This document shows positions 54,920-64,000 of a DNA stretch of 64,000 bases, in pieces. Under the pieces are notes generated by a model. That model was not told where the DNA came from, did no database searches, and saw only the letters and a list, made by a program, of their open reading frames with translations. Location: positions 59,641 to 123,640 of the forward strand of contig OMID01000031.1 in assembly GCA_900299005.1 (NCBI GenBank), in the 5' to 3' direction. Position 1 is the first letter of the stretch, and every line of letters starts with the position of its first letter. The position numbers and the translations under genes are program-made. Origin of the DNA: Oxalobacteraceae bacterium (GTDB lineage Bacteria; Pseudomonadota; Gammaproteobacteria; Burkholderiales; Burkholderiaceae_D).

Positions 54920-57781
54920 TCAGGCGATGTGGCGTCGTTCGCCACTGCCAAACAAATTCGAGGTACAACGGCCGCACAGTCCGGGATGATCCGCGTGCGA
55001 ACCCACATCAGCACGATAATGCCAGCAGCGCTCGCATTTACGGTGTTCGGAAGCCCTGACCATCACTTTTTCGCTGGCAGCCTCTGCCGCAGACACAACG
55101 CTGGCCGCCGAGGTGATCAGCACGAACTTCAGATCATCACCCAGGCTCTGCAGCAGTGCGAGCTTTTCGCCCGAGGCATGGATCTCTACTTCGGCCTGCA
55201 GCGACGAACCAATCGCACCAGAGACGCGTACTTCTTCCAACTGTTTCAGCACCTCGGCACGAATGGCCTGAAGCTGCTGGTATTTTGCCAGCAGCCTGTC
55301 GGCCTCCGGTATCTCAGGCAGTTGGTAAAAGGTTTGCGTGAAGATGGTATCGCCCGACGCTTGATAGACTTCTTTGCCCGCAAAGAGGGACCAGGCTTCC
55401 TCAACGGTGAAAGACAGTATGGGGGCCATCAGTCTGAGCAGTGATTGCGTGATATGCCAGATCGCAGTCTGCGCAGAGCGTCGCGCATCAGAGCTGACCC
55501 CGCTGGTATATAGACGATCTTTCAGGATATCGAGATAAAAGCCGCCCAGATCTTCCGAACAATACATCTGCAGCTTGGCCACCACCGGATGGAATTCGTA
55601 TTCGTTGAAATGCGCACGCAGCTCTGACTGGAGCTGATTCATTCGGGCGATGGCATGCTGATCGATTTCCAGTAGCTCAGTCATGGCAATCGCGTCTTTT
55701 GACGGATCAAAGTCCGAGGTATTGGCCAGCAGGAAGCGCAGCGTGTTGCGGATGCGGCGGTAGCTTTCCACCACGCGTTTTAAAATTTCGTCCGAGATCG
55801 ACAACTCACCCGAGTAATCCGTAGCGGCGACCCACAGGCGCAGGATATCCGCGCCCAGCGTATCGGAGACTTTTTGCGGTGCGACGACGTTGCCTTTGGA
55901 CTTGGACATTTTTTTGCCTTCGCCATCGACGACAAACCCGTGCGTCAGCAATGCCTTGTAAGGTGCGCAGCCATTGAGCATGGCTGAGGTGAGCAGAGAC
56001 GAATGAAACCAGCCGCGATGCTGGTCGGAGCCTTCGAGATAAAGATCAGCCGGAAATTGTGACTCGGCAGCATGCGAGCCGCGCAGCACGGTCTGGTGTG
56101 TGGTGCCGGAGTCAAACCAGACATCTAGTGTGTCGCGGTTTTTTTCGTAATGTGCTGCATCAGCACCGAGAAAACTGTGCAGATCCAGCGTATGCCAGGC
56201 TTCAATCCCATGTTGCTCAACTAGTTGGGCAACGTTCTCCAGCAGCGCCGGGGTGTCGGGATGCAGTTCACCCGTTTCCTTGTGTACAAAGAACGCCATG
56301 GGCACACCCCACTGGCGCTGGCGCGACAGAGTCCAGTCCGGACGATTGGCGATCATGCCATGCAGGCGGGCCTTGCCCCAGCCGGGGTAAAAACGGGTCG
56401 CTTCGATTGCTGTCAGCGCAGTTTCGCGCAATGATGCGCTACCGTCGTTTGGCGTCTTGTCCATACTGGCGAACCATTGCGAGGTGGCGCGATAGACCAC
56501 TGGCGTTTTGTGGCGCCAGCAGTGCATGTAGCTGTGATCAAACATCACCAGTTTGAGCAAATGTCCTGCTGACTCCAGCGCGGCGCAGATCGGTTTAGAC
56601 GCTTCCCAGATGGTCATGCCGCCAAACAGCGGCAGCGTCGATGCATAACGACCATCGCCCATCACCGGGTTGAGAATATCGTCATCCTTGAGGCCATGCG
56701 CTTTACAAGAGGCATAGTCATCCACGCCATACGCTGGCGAGGAATGCACGATACCGGTACCGGCCTCGGTCGTTACATACTCCCCAAGGAACACGGGTGA
56801 GAGACGATCGTAACCGGGATCCGTTGCATGCAGCGGGTGATGAAAATTCACCTGGGACAAGGCCTCGCCTTTACAGCTGGCTAAGCTCTTGCCTTGCAGC
56901 CCATACCGATGCAGACAGCTTTCCACGAGATCCTGGGCCAGTATCAGCATGATGGGATCGCCATTGCGTTCTGCCTGAACCAGTGCGTAGGTCACTTCGG
57001 GATGCATGTTCAAGGCCTGGTTGGCCGGAATCGTCCACGGCGTCGTGGTCCAGATCACTGCATAGCCTTTGCCCACAGGGAGTGCAGAGAGGCCAAAGGC
57101 TTTCGCGACTTTGTCCGGCTCAGCGAAAGGGAAGGCGACATCAATTGCCGGATCGCGCTTGTCCTGATACTCGACCTCCGCCTCGGCCAGCGCCGAACCG
57201 CAATCGAAACACCAGTTTACTGGCTTGAGTCCGCGATAGACAAAGCCTTTGTCCAGAATCCTGCCAAGCGCGCGAATCTCGTCGGCTTCATTGCGAAAGT
57301 TCATCGTCTTGTAGGGATGATCCCATTCGCCCAGCACACCTAGACGGACAAAATCTTTTTTCTGGCGCTCGATCTGCTCACTCGCATAGGCTCGGGATTT
57401 CGCCAGCACCTCGGCAGTCGGCAAATTTTTGCCGTATTGTTTTTCGATCTGAATTTCGATAGGCATACCGTGACAATCCCAGCCCGGGATGTACTGCGCG
57501 TCGAAGCCATCCAGCTGCCGGGTCTTGATGATCATGTCCTTCAAGATCTTGTTGACAGCATGGCCGATATGAATATCTCCGTTTGCATACGGCGGACCGT
57601 CATGCAGAATGAATTTTGGCCGACCGGCGGATGCTTTCCGGATACGCTGATAGAGATTTTTTTTCTGCCAATCGGCGACCCACTGAGGTTCGCGTTTTGC
57701 AAGATCACCTCGCATCGGGAAAGGTGTTTCGGTCATATTGACCGGATATCTGTTATCAGGTTTTTTGCTCTGGTCGGACAT
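54920..57781 (-). CDS. ileS: Isoleucyl-tRNA synthetase
   Basis: A 953-residue class I synthetase. The HIGH motif is in [21 protein letters not shown] in [11 protein letters not shown], an editing domain covers about residues 180-410, and a C-terminal zinc ribbon ([12 protein letters not shown] and CGRC) marks the bacterial type 1 enzyme. It starts four bases after ribF. Confidence 0.96.
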   Translation of the reverse strand: MSDQSKKPDNRYPVNMTETPFPMRGDLAKREPQWVADWQKKNLYQRIRKASAGRPKFILHDGPPYANGDIHIGHAVNKILKDMIIKTRQLDGFDAQYIPGWDCHGMPIEIQIEKQYGKNLPTAEVLAKSRAYASEQIERQKKDFVRLGVLGEWDHPYKTMNFRNEADEIRALGRILDKGFVYRGLKPVNWCFDCGSALAEAEVEYQDKRDPAIDVAFPFAEPDKVAKAFGLSALPVGKGYAVIWTTTPWTIPANQALNMHPEVTYALVQAERNGDPIMLILAQDLVESCLHRYGLQGKSLASCKGEALSQVNFHHPLHATDPGYDRLSPVFLGEYVTTEAGTGIVHSSPAYGVDDYASCKAHGLKDDDILNPVMGDGRYASTLPLFGGMTIWEASKPICAALESAGHLLKLVMFDHSYMHCWRHKTPVVYRATSQWFASMDKTPNDGSASLRETALTAIEATRFYPGWGKARLHGMIANRPDWTLSRQRQWGVPMAFFVHKETGELHPDTPALLENVAQLVEQHGIEAWHTLDLHSFLGADAAHYEKNRDTLDVWFDSGTTHQTVLRGSHAAESQFPADLYLEGSDQHRGWFHSSLLTSAMLNGCAPYKALLTHGFVVDGEGKKMSKSKGNVVAPQKVSDTLGADILRLWVAATDYSGELSISDEILKRVVESYRRIRNTLRFLLANTSDFDPSKDAIAMTELLEIDQHAIARMNQLQSELRAHFNEYEFHPVVAKLQMYCSEDLGGFYLDILKDRLYTSGVSSDARRSAQTAIWHITQSLLRLMAPILSFTVEEAWSLFAGKEVYQASGDTIFTQTFYQLPEIPEADRLLAKYQQLQAIRAEVLKQLEEVRVSGAIGSSLQAEVEIHASGEKLALLQSLGDDLKFVLITSAASVVSAAEAASEKVMVRASEHRKCERCWHYRADVGSHADHPGLCGRCTSNLFGSGERRHIA

Positions 57782-57785
57782 GAAT

Positions 57786-58739
57786 TCAGCTCAGGGTAGG
57801 TATCTCAAAAAATTGTTTTGCGACACGTGCGTCATTAGCAATGGCGGTGGTCAGCGTTTCAAGATCATCGTATTTTTCCTCGTCGCGCAATTTGCTCAGG
57901 AACTCGATGCGCACCAGCTTTCCGTAGCAGTCGGCGGCATAGTCAAAGACATGCACTTCCAAGAGTACTCGGCCATTATCTTCCACTGTTGGTCGCACAC
58001 CCAGGCTCGCTACTGCCGGCAGCGCAGTCGGTGCCAGCCCGTGCACTCGCACAACAAAGATGCCGGTCAGCGCGGGGCGCTTGTGCGCAATGCGAAGGTT
58101 CAGCGTGGGGAAACCGATGGTCCTGCCCAGCTTTCGGCCATGCTGCACACGACCTGAGATCGTATAAGGGTAGCCCAGCAATTCACTGGCGCGAACAAAT
58201 TCGCCATCGTGCAGGGCACTGCGAACCGCAGACGATGAAATGCGCTCGTCTTCATGCAAGACAGTTTGCATTGATTCCACCGCGAAGCCATGACGTTTGC
58301 CAGCTTCGGCCAACATGGAAAAATCACCCGCTCGCTTCGCCCCGAAGCGAAAATCATCGCCAACGATCAGCCACTTCACATGCAGCCCGCTGACCAGCAG
58401 CGTGCGTACGAAATCTTGCGGGCTCATTGCTGCGAAGCGAGCATTGAAGTGCTCGACGATGACGCGATCAATGCCCGCCGCATCAAGCGCCTGTAACTTG
58501 TCGCGCAAATTGGCAACGCGGCGGGGTGCCTGACTTTCGTCGCCTGATACATGCGCAAAATATTCGCGGGGATGTGGTTCGAAGGTCATCACGGCAGATT
58601 CCACGCCCAGCCCGCGCGCGGCTTCAATGACGCGCGACAGCAGCATGCGATGGCCTCGGTGCACGCCATCGAAATTGCCAATCGTGAGCGCACAGGGCCG
58701 GCGCGCTTGGGCATTGGGAAGTCCGCGGAAAACTTTCAT
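57786..58739 (-). CDS. ribF: Bifunctional riboflavin kinase / FAD synthetase
   Basis: A 317-residue enzyme making FMN and FAD. The N-terminal adenylyltransferase half has [17 protein letters not shown] and [17 protein letters not shown]; the C-terminal kinase half has [21 protein letters not shown] chose the ATG at 58739 (MKVFRGLP), matching the family; the frame extends upstream without similarity. The ribF-ileS-lspA order is conserved in proteobacteria. Confidence 0.95.
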   Translation of the reverse strand: MKVFRGLPNAQARRPCALTIGNFDGVHRGHRMLLSRVIEAARGLGVESAVMTFEPHPREYFAHVSGDESQAPRRVANLRDKLQALDAAGIDRVIVEHFNARFAAMSPQDFVRTLLVSGLHVKWLIVGDDFRFGAKRAGDFSMLAEAGKRHGFAVESMQTVLHEDERISSSAVRSALHDGEFVRASELLGYPYTISGRVQHGRKLGRTIGFPTLNLRIAHKRPALTGIFVVRVHGLAPTALPAVASLGVRPTVEDNGRVLLEVHVFDYAADCYGKLVRIEFLSKLRDEEKYDDLETLTTAIANDARVAKQFFEIPTLS

Positions 58740-58863
58740 GGTACGGGACGGAATGGGCTTGGAAAGACTCGCGTCGGGAAACCCTTGATTATAGTGGCTT
58801 TCAACGGTTTTCCCGGGGCGGGCGCCCCCTGCTTTTGCGTAAAGCTCGCTGATAAAAGTACGA

Positions 58864-59727
58864 TCAGGCAGTACTGCCGCCCGAGAGCGGATTCTGGCGG
58901 TAATAGCGTGAGAGTAGCCGGTAGACCTCGGGGTAGGCGCCGGCCAGCGGAGCGGGCGTGACAAAAAAGCTTTCCGACGCTACGGCGAAGAATTCGGCAG
59001 GGTCAGTGGCGGCGTAGGGATCCATGGGAAGTGCTCTCCAGGGCGTATCGTCATGCGCCATATGCGCCTGATCGGCCGCGTTGGTAGGCCCCGGCTGCCG
59101 GGCTTCAAACCGATCGACACGGTGGCAGAAATCCTCGTAGGCCACGCTGAACACTGTCGACCAGTCGGCAAAATCCGAGCGTGCATGAAAGCCCGCCAAG
59201 AAGGGTGGATAGCCGTTTGCCCCGCCTCGCTGCATGTCGATCTTGTGTGCGAATTCATGAATCACGACATTGGCCACAAGGGGTTGGTCGTTTGGTCCTG
59301 CTGGCACAATGTCTGGCCACGCAAGTCGTACCGCGCCACCCATCTCGATGGCTTCGCCAGCAAGCATTTCTTCCCACTCGTGCACGACGCCGCTGTCATC
59401 AATGACCTGCTGCGTGATTGGAAAAGCCTCCGGCGTGACGATGATGGCAGACAGGTCGTCATACAGATCGAGACGGAGGTTAAGCACCAGCAGTGCTGCT
59501 TGCGTTGCGATGGGCACTGCCATCTCGTCGGTGAGTTGAAAGCCTTTAGCTCCGGCAAACGATTTCCCGGCGAGTAGCTGCTCTGTCAGGGATTTGAGTC
59601 TTGAGAGGTCTTGATGCGACAGATACCCCAGGAAGGGCAGCTGCAACAGCGTGGCCTGCCACAAATCCCCCGGTATCTGGGTAGGCGTTGCGATGGCCCG
59701 TTCGCGCAGCCAGCTCAGCCAGCGCAT
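58864..59727 (-). CDS. mtfA: MtfA-type zinc peptidase (M90)
   Basis: A 287-residue cytosolic zinc peptidase. The motif VVIHEFAHKIDM provides His157, Glu158 and His161, with a downstream Glu in the EFFAVASESFF helix; LVLNLRLDLYDDLSAIIVTP is the typical upstream core. In E. coli MtfA binds the glucose-PTS repressor Mlc; whether that partner exists here is unknown. The ATG at 59727 lies 19 bases after rsmE. Confidence 0.88.
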   Translation of the reverse strand: MRWLSWLRERAIATPTQIPGDLWQATLLQLPFLGYLSHQDLSRLKSLTEQLLAGKSFAGAKGFQLTDEMAVPIATQAALLVLNLRLDLYDDLSAIIVTPEAFPITQQVIDDSGVVHEWEEMLAGEAIEMGGAVRLAWPDIVPAGPNDQPLVANVVIHEFAHKIDMQRGGANGYPPFLAGFHARSDFADWSTVFSVAYEDFCHRVDRFEARQPGPTNAADQAHMAHDDTPWRALPMDPYAATDPAEFFAVASESFFVTPAPLAGAYPEVYRLLSRYYRQNPLSGGSTA

Positions 59728-59746
59728 GCCTTGCCCGCCGACGGAC

Positions 59747-60472
59747 TCACAGCTCCCCCCACACTGCCTGCAGTGCCGCCATGGCCGCAAGACCGGCGGT
59801 CTCAGTACGCAGCACGCGTTCTCCCAGCGTCAGGCATAGTGCGCCTCGGGCGATGGCGGTGTCTTCCTCTGCCGGTGACAGGCCGCCTTCTGGGCCAATA
59901 ATGAGTGTGACCGCCTGAGCAGGGTGGTGGCGTGCCCATTGCGACAGGGGCTGGCTGCCTCGTGGCGAGAGGACAATACGCCGGTGCAGGTCTTGCTGGC
60001 CTATCCAACCCTCGTAAGACTCGGGTTCAGCCAGGTGGGGCAGCCGGTTACGCCCGCACTGCTCTGCCGCAGCGGCCATGATGCCTGTCCAGTGCTGCAT
60101 TTTTCTCTTGGCGCGCTCTTCACTGAGGCGCACCACGCAGCGACTTGAAATGAGCGGCTGAATCGATGTTGCGCCTAGCTCCACGGCTTTTTCGATGATC
60201 CAGTCTATTTTGGATCCCTCTGGCAGCCCCTGTGCCAAAGACAACCCATGGGCGGTCTCCGATTCTCGTGCGGAGAAAGTTTTGATCAGGACCTGCACGT
60301 ATTTTTTTTCAAGGCGCTCAATACGTGCCGCGTACTCACCTCCGGCGCCATTGAATAGAGTGATCAGGTCGCCTTCTTTCAGGCGAAGTACCTGGACATG
60401 GCGGGCGACAGCATCGGGCAGAACAAGCTGTAGTCCGGTCTCAAGTGGCTGATTGCAGTAAAAGCGTGGCAT
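59747..60472 (-). CDS. rsmE: 16S rRNA (uracil-1498-N3) methyltransferase
   Basis: A 241-residue SPOUT methyltransferase. The PUA-like N-terminus (HVQVLRLKEGDLITLFNGAGGEY) is followed by the knotted domain with LIIGPEGGLSPAEED, LGERVLRTETAGLAAMAALQ. The ATG at 60472 (MPRFYC) is the family start; a start seven codons upstream is less likely. It heads the long minus-strand gene run. Confidence 0.93.
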   Translation of the reverse strand: MPRFYCNQPLETGLQLVLPDAVARHVQVLRLKEGDLITLFNGAGGEYAARIERLEKKYVQVLIKTFSARESETAHGLSLAQGLPEGSKIDWIIEKAVELGATSIQPLISSRCVVRLSEERAKRKMQHWTGIMAAAAEQCGRNRLPHLAEPESYEGWIGQQDLHRRIVLSPRGSQPLSQWARHHPAQAVTLIIGPEGGLSPAEEDTAIARGALCLTLGERVLRTETAGLAAMAALQAVWGEL

Positions 60473-60627
60473 GAGTGCGATGTGAGTTGACACTTGGTGA
60501 GCGAAGCCGAGTTTCGGTAATTTTTGCCGCAGCCCGGACCCTTGTTGTGAACGAGACCCTTAGTGGAATTGTAAGCCCGCTGGTTAGCGGTGGCCGAGGT
60601 TGCGGGACACGTTTGTCGAGTTCGGTC

Positions 60628-60636
60628 TGGTAAAAT
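60628..60636 (+). promoter_or_regulatory. Possible extended -10 promoter of tkt
   Basis: TGGTAAAAT fits TG-n-TAAAAT. No good -35 box is found 17 bases upstream, which is tolerated for extended -10 promoters. The leader would be about 85 bases. Confidence 0.4.
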
Positions 60637-60725
60637 TTTGGGTTTTCCGGTTCGCTCAGGCGTCTGTTACTCGTCCTTCCTGCAGCCAGCGGCGGCCACC
60701 GATTTCCTCATACATTCTTGGCAAT

Positions 60726-62720
60726 ATGACTCCCACTCCCGACACCCGCAAAATGGCCAATGCGATACGCGCGCTGGCGATGGACGCTGTGCAAAAGGCT
60801 AATTCCGGGCATCCTGGCATGCCGATGGGCATGGCTGAGATTGCTGTCGCGCTTTGGGGTACTCACCTTCGGCATAACCCGGCAGACCCTCACTGGTTAG
60901 ATCGTGATCGATTTGTGGTTTCCAATGGCCACGGCTCGATGCTGCTCTACGCATTGCTGCACCTGACCGGCTACGACCTGCCGATGGATGAACTGCGCAA
61001 TTTTCGCCAACTGCATTCCAAGACGCCCGGTCATCCTGAAGTTGATGTCACGCCCGGTGTGGAAACCACCACGGGTCCCCTTGGTCAGGGTATTGCGAAT
61101 GCGGTCGGTATGGCGCTTGCCGAAGAGCTGCTCGCAGCAGAGTTCAACAAGCCGGGTCTGGACATCATCGATCATCACACCTATGTATTCCTTGGTGATG
61201 GCTGTCTGATGGAAGGCATCAGTCATGAGGCATGTTCGCTCGCGGGTACGCTACGTCTATCGAAATTGATCGTACTGTATGACGACAACGGTATTTCGAT
61301 TGATGGCAAGGTCGACGGCTGGTTTCGCGATGACACGCCCAAGCGTTTCGAGGCCTACGGCTGGAACGTCGTTCCGAATGTCGATGGCCATGATGTTGCG
61401 GCGGTGCAGGGAGCTATCGCTGTGGCAAAAACATCGGATCGCCCGACACTTATCTGCTGCAAGACCGTGATCGGAAAAGGTGCCCCCACGATGCAGGGAA
61501 CCGACAAGGTGCATGGCGCCGCGCTGGGCGATGCAGAGATCGCAGCGACACGCGCCGCGATTGACTGGCCTCATCCGCCGTTCGAGATTCCTGCCGAGGT
61601 TTACTCTGCGTGGGACGCAAAACAGAAGGGCGCATCTCTGCAGTCCGATTGGTCATCAAAGTTCAGCAGCTATCAGGAAAAATATCCCACCGAGTCAGCT
61701 GAGCTGCTGCGCCGGATGAAGGGCGAGTTGCCAGCCAATTTCGAGAAGGCAGCAGTCGAGCTGATGGCCGCTTGTATCGAAAAGAAAGAGACCATTGCCA
61801 CCCGCAAGGCCAGCCAAAATGCGATTCAGGCACTGGCTAAGGTGCTGCCAGAATTCCTCGGTGGGTCGGCCGATCTCACCGGCTCCAATCTGACCAACTG
61901 GAAAGAGTGCGTCGCCGTGCGCGCGGGACATCCGGGCAATCACGTGAACTATGGTGTAAGAGAATTCGGCATGAGCGCGATCATGAACGGTGTCGCGTTG
62001 CATGGTGGTTTCATTCCCTTTGGTGCCACCTTCCTTACTTTTTCCGACTACAGTCGCAACGCGCTGCGCATGGCGGCACTGATGAAGCGCCGTTCTCTGT
62101 TTGTATTCACGCATGATTCCATCGGTCTGGGCGAGGATGGCCCCACCCACCAGTCGGTCGAGCACGTGTCCAGTCTTCGCTTGATTCCCAATCTGGACAA
62201 CTGGCGGCCTTGCGACACGCTGGAATCCGCTGTCGCATGGACAGAAGCGGTACGGCGTCAGCACGGCCCGACCAGCCTGATCTTCTCGCGCCAGAATTTA
62301 CCTTACGTCGAACGGAGCGCCGCGCAGGTGGCCGACATTCGCCGTGGTGGCTACGTGCTGAAAGACGCTGCGAATGCAAAAGCCATTCTCATCGCGACCG
62401 GGTCGGAAGTGGAACTCGCGCTCGGATCGGCTGATGCGCTGGCAGCTGAGGGTATTCCTGTGCGGGTGGTGTCCATGCCCAGCACCGAGGTCTTTGACCG
62501 TCAGGATGCTGCGTACAAGGCCAGTGTGCTTATCCGGGGTGTGCCGCGAGTCGCCGTGGAAGCCGGGGTGACCGACTTCTGGTTCAAGTATGTCGGCCTT
62601 GATGGCGTGGTTATCGGCATCGACACCTTCGGTGAGTCCGCGCCAGCAGGCAAGCTGTTCAAACATTTTGGCTTCACGACCGAGAAAGTCGTGGCCGCAG
62701 TCAAGTCAGTGCTGCACTGA
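60726..62720 (+). CDS. tkt: Transketolase
   Basis: A 664-residue thiamine-diphosphate enzyme of the pentose phosphate pathway. N-terminal [35 protein letters not shown] (the TPP motif begins at GDG), the [11 protein letters not shown] region with the catalytic Glu, and [13 protein letters not shown] are present. The ATG at 60726 ([15 protein letters not shown]) matches family starts. It is followed by gapA after 45 bases. Confidence 0.96.
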   Translation: MTPTPDTRKMANAIRALAMDAVQKANSGHPGMPMGMAEIAVALWGTHLRHNPADPHWLDRDRFVVSNGHGSMLLYALLHLTGYDLPMDELRNFRQLHSKTPGHPEVDVTPGVETTTGPLGQGIANAVGMALAEELLAAEFNKPGLDIIDHHTYVFLGDGCLMEGISHEACSLAGTLRLSKLIVLYDDNGISIDGKVDGWFRDDTPKRFEAYGWNVVPNVDGHDVAAVQGAIAVAKTSDRPTLICCKTVIGKGAPTMQGTDKVHGAALGDAEIAATRAAIDWPHPPFEIPAEVYSAWDAKQKGASLQSDWSSKFSSYQEKYPTESAELLRRMKGELPANFEKAAVELMAACIEKKETIATRKASQNAIQALAKVLPEFLGGSADLTGSNLTNWKECVAVRAGHPGNHVNYGVREFGMSAIMNGVALHGGFIPFGATFLTFSDYSRNALRMAALMKRRSLFVFTHDSIGLGEDGPTHQSVEHVSSLRLIPNLDNWRPCDTLESAVAWTEAVRRQHGPTSLIFSRQNLPYVERSAAQVADIRRGGYVLKDAANAKAILIATGSEVELALGSADALAAEGIPVRVVSMPSTEVFDRQDAAYKASVLIRGVPRVAVEAGVTDFWFKYVGLDGVVIGIDTFGESAPAGKLFKHFGFTTEKVVAAVKSVLH

Positions 62721-62765
62721 TCTGACACGATATCCATTCACATCACAACGTTTAGGGAGATTCTC

Positions 62766-63776
62766 ATGACCATCAAAGTTGCCATCAACGGTTATGGCCG
62801 TATCGGTCGCAATGTCTTGCGTGCCCACTACGAGGGCGGCAAAAAGAACGATATCCAGATCGTTGCGATCAATGATCTGGGCAATGCCGAATCAAACGCG
62901 CACCTGACGCGCTATGACACGGCGCATGGCAAATTCCCCGGCACTGTCGTTGTTGACGGCGATTACATGGTCGTCAATGGTGACAAGATCCGCGTTTTTG
63001 CCCAACGAAATCCTGCCGATATTCCTTGGGGCGAGCTGGGTGTCGATGTGGTCCTCGAGTGCACTGGTTTTTTCACTACCAAAGAAAAAGCCTCCGCACA
63101 CCTCAAAGGCGGCGCCAAGAAAGTGATCATTTCTGCGCCGGGTGGCAAGGATGTCGATGCCACCGTCGTCTTCGGTGTCAACCAAGGTGTCCTGAAACCT
63201 TCGGACACCGTGATCTCGAACGCTTCCTGCACCACCAACTGCCTGGCGCCGCTGGTCAAGCCGCTCAATGACAGCATCGGGATGCTCAATGGTCTGATGA
63301 CCACCGTTCACGCCTACACCAACGATCAGGTGCTGACCGACGTCATGCACGAAGATCTGCGCCGCGCTCGTTCGGCAACCCAGTCCATGATTCCCACCAA
63401 GACCGGCGCTGCGGCCGCAGTTGGTCTGGTGCTGCCGGAACTGAACGGCAAGCTGGATGGCTACGCAATTCGCGTCCCAACCATTAACGTCTCCATCGTT
63501 GACCTGTCGTTCATCGCGGCTCGTGACACGACAGTGGATGAAGTCAACGCCATCATGAAAGAAGCGGCGAACGGCCCGCTGAAAGGCATCCTCACGTACA
63601 ACACAGATCCGCTGGTATCGGTCGATTACAACCACAACCCGGCATCGTCGAACTTCGATGCCACCCTGACCAAAGTGTCTGGACGTCTCGTGAAGGTGTC
63701 CTCCTGGTATGACAACGAGTGGGGCTTCAGTAATCGTATGCTGGACACCACGATGGCACTGATGGGTGCAAAGTAA
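62766..63776 (+). CDS. gapA: Glyceraldehyde-3-phosphate dehydrogenase
   Basis: A 336-residue type I GAPDH. The NAD-binding start [18 protein letters not shown], the active-site [12 protein letters not shown], and [14 protein letters not shown] at the end are intact. It probably shares a transcript with tkt, linking the pentose phosphate and glycolytic/Calvin-type carbon flows. AGGGAGATTCTC precedes the ATG. Confidence 0.96.
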   Translation: MTIKVAINGYGRIGRNVLRAHYEGGKKNDIQIVAINDLGNAESNAHLTRYDTAHGKFPGTVVVDGDYMVVNGDKIRVFAQRNPADIPWGELGVDVVLECTGFFTTKEKASAHLKGGAKKVIISAPGGKDVDATVVFGVNQGVLKPSDTVISNASCTTNCLAPLVKPLNDSIGMLNGLMTTVHAYTNDQVLTDVMHEDLRRARSATQSMIPTKTGAAAAVGLVLPELNGKLDGYAIRVPTINVSIVDLSFIAARDTTVDEVNAIMKEAANGPLKGILTYNTDPLVSVDYNHNPASSNFDATLTKVSGRLVKVSSWYDNEWGFSNRMLDTTMALMGAK

Positions 63777-63809
63777 GTAGCAACCACCCTGCGCGACCGG
63801 CTGCACGCT

Positions 63810-63914
63810 GTCATCCCGGCGAAAGCCGGGATCCATCATTGCGTACCTTTGACTTGCCATGGGGATGAAGCCTCTGCCAGGTCCGGCATGGACTCCAGCT
63901 TTCGCCGGGGTGAC
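63810..63914. repeat. Inverted pair of REP-like palindromic repeats
   Basis: Two 26-base units (63810-63835 on plus and 63889-63914 on minus) match at 22 of 26 positions. Each contains a CCCGGCGAAAGC core, and the first is itself a hairpin (CCCGGC/GCCGGG around GAAA). A tail-to-tail pair about 105 bases long behind a gene is the layout of BIME/REP elements mobilised by RAYT (REP-associated tyrosine) transposases. Confidence 0.75.
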
Positions 63915-64000
63915 GGTTTTGAGGTGTCGTTTTGGTGTGCTGGCAAGTCGGCCTTTAATGACCGTGTGCTAAATGGTGGACAGGGATCACCTGCCCTTAC

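Overview
The window looks like a piece of a betaproteobacterial chromosome, most likely order Burkholderiales. The reasons are the gene neighbourhoods (exbB-exbD-lpxK-Trm112-kdsB-adk, clpS-clpA, a long rsmE-mtfA-ribF-ileS-lspA-coaBC-dut run, tkt-gapA), the two LIV-type amino-acid ABC transporters, the sulfur-transferase/SQR fusion and a GC-rich composition. This taxonomic call is inference; the window contains no rRNA. Most of it is housekeeping DNA. There is no phage, IS element, CRISPR array or integron.

Layout. 1-2.3 kb: the 3' part of a CelD/FemAB-like acetyltransferase, a SAM methyltransferase and a DUF2721 membrane protein. 2.8-8.5 kb: a LIV-type ABC transporter (livG-livF-livH-livM order, no binding protein) followed by glutaryl-CoA dehydrogenase and a class III CoA-transferase, which reads as a glutarate/acyl uptake-and-oxidation operon. 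8.6-13.1 kb: a sulfide-oxidation module, with SulP and a rhodanese-like/SQR fusion on one strand and a persulfide-dioxygenase-like MBL enzyme on the other, facing away from a perfect inverted repeat that forms consensus promoters in both directions. 13.1-21.8 kb: PuuD-like membrane protein, xseA, exbBD, lpxK, Trm112, kdsB, adk and a K+-independent-type H+-pyrophosphatase. 22-30.3 kb: SDR dehydrogenase, patatin phospholipase, barstar homologue, purN, rsmB, PLD-like nuclease, MscS channel, fatty acid desaturase. 30.3-33.3 kb: rpmG, rpmB, radC, fkpB, ispH. 33.4-37.0 kb: a second LIV transporter (livHMGF), also without a binding protein.

37.0-37.8 kb holds the outlier of the window: a 256-residue protein with a ubiquitin-interacting-motif-like helix followed by an OTU-like cysteine protease signature (Cys130, His235, acidic residue at His+2). 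It lies alone between housekeeping genes, in DNA of visibly lower GC. It reads as a secreted, host-directed deubiquitinase-like effector.

38-46.7 kb: FAH-family hydrolase, secreted cupin, adhesin-E-like protein, tRNA-Arg(CCT), ABC-F ATPase, SirB1-like protein, murJ, rpsT, DUF192 protein, RluE-type pseudouridine synthase. 46.9-51.6 kb: icd, cold-shock protein, clpS, clpA. 51.6-60.5 kb: a continuous minus-strand run whose last gene is an M48-like lipoprotein with a degenerate HExxH motif. 60.7-63.8 kb: transketolase and GAPDH, followed by an inverted pair of REP-like repeats at the right edge.
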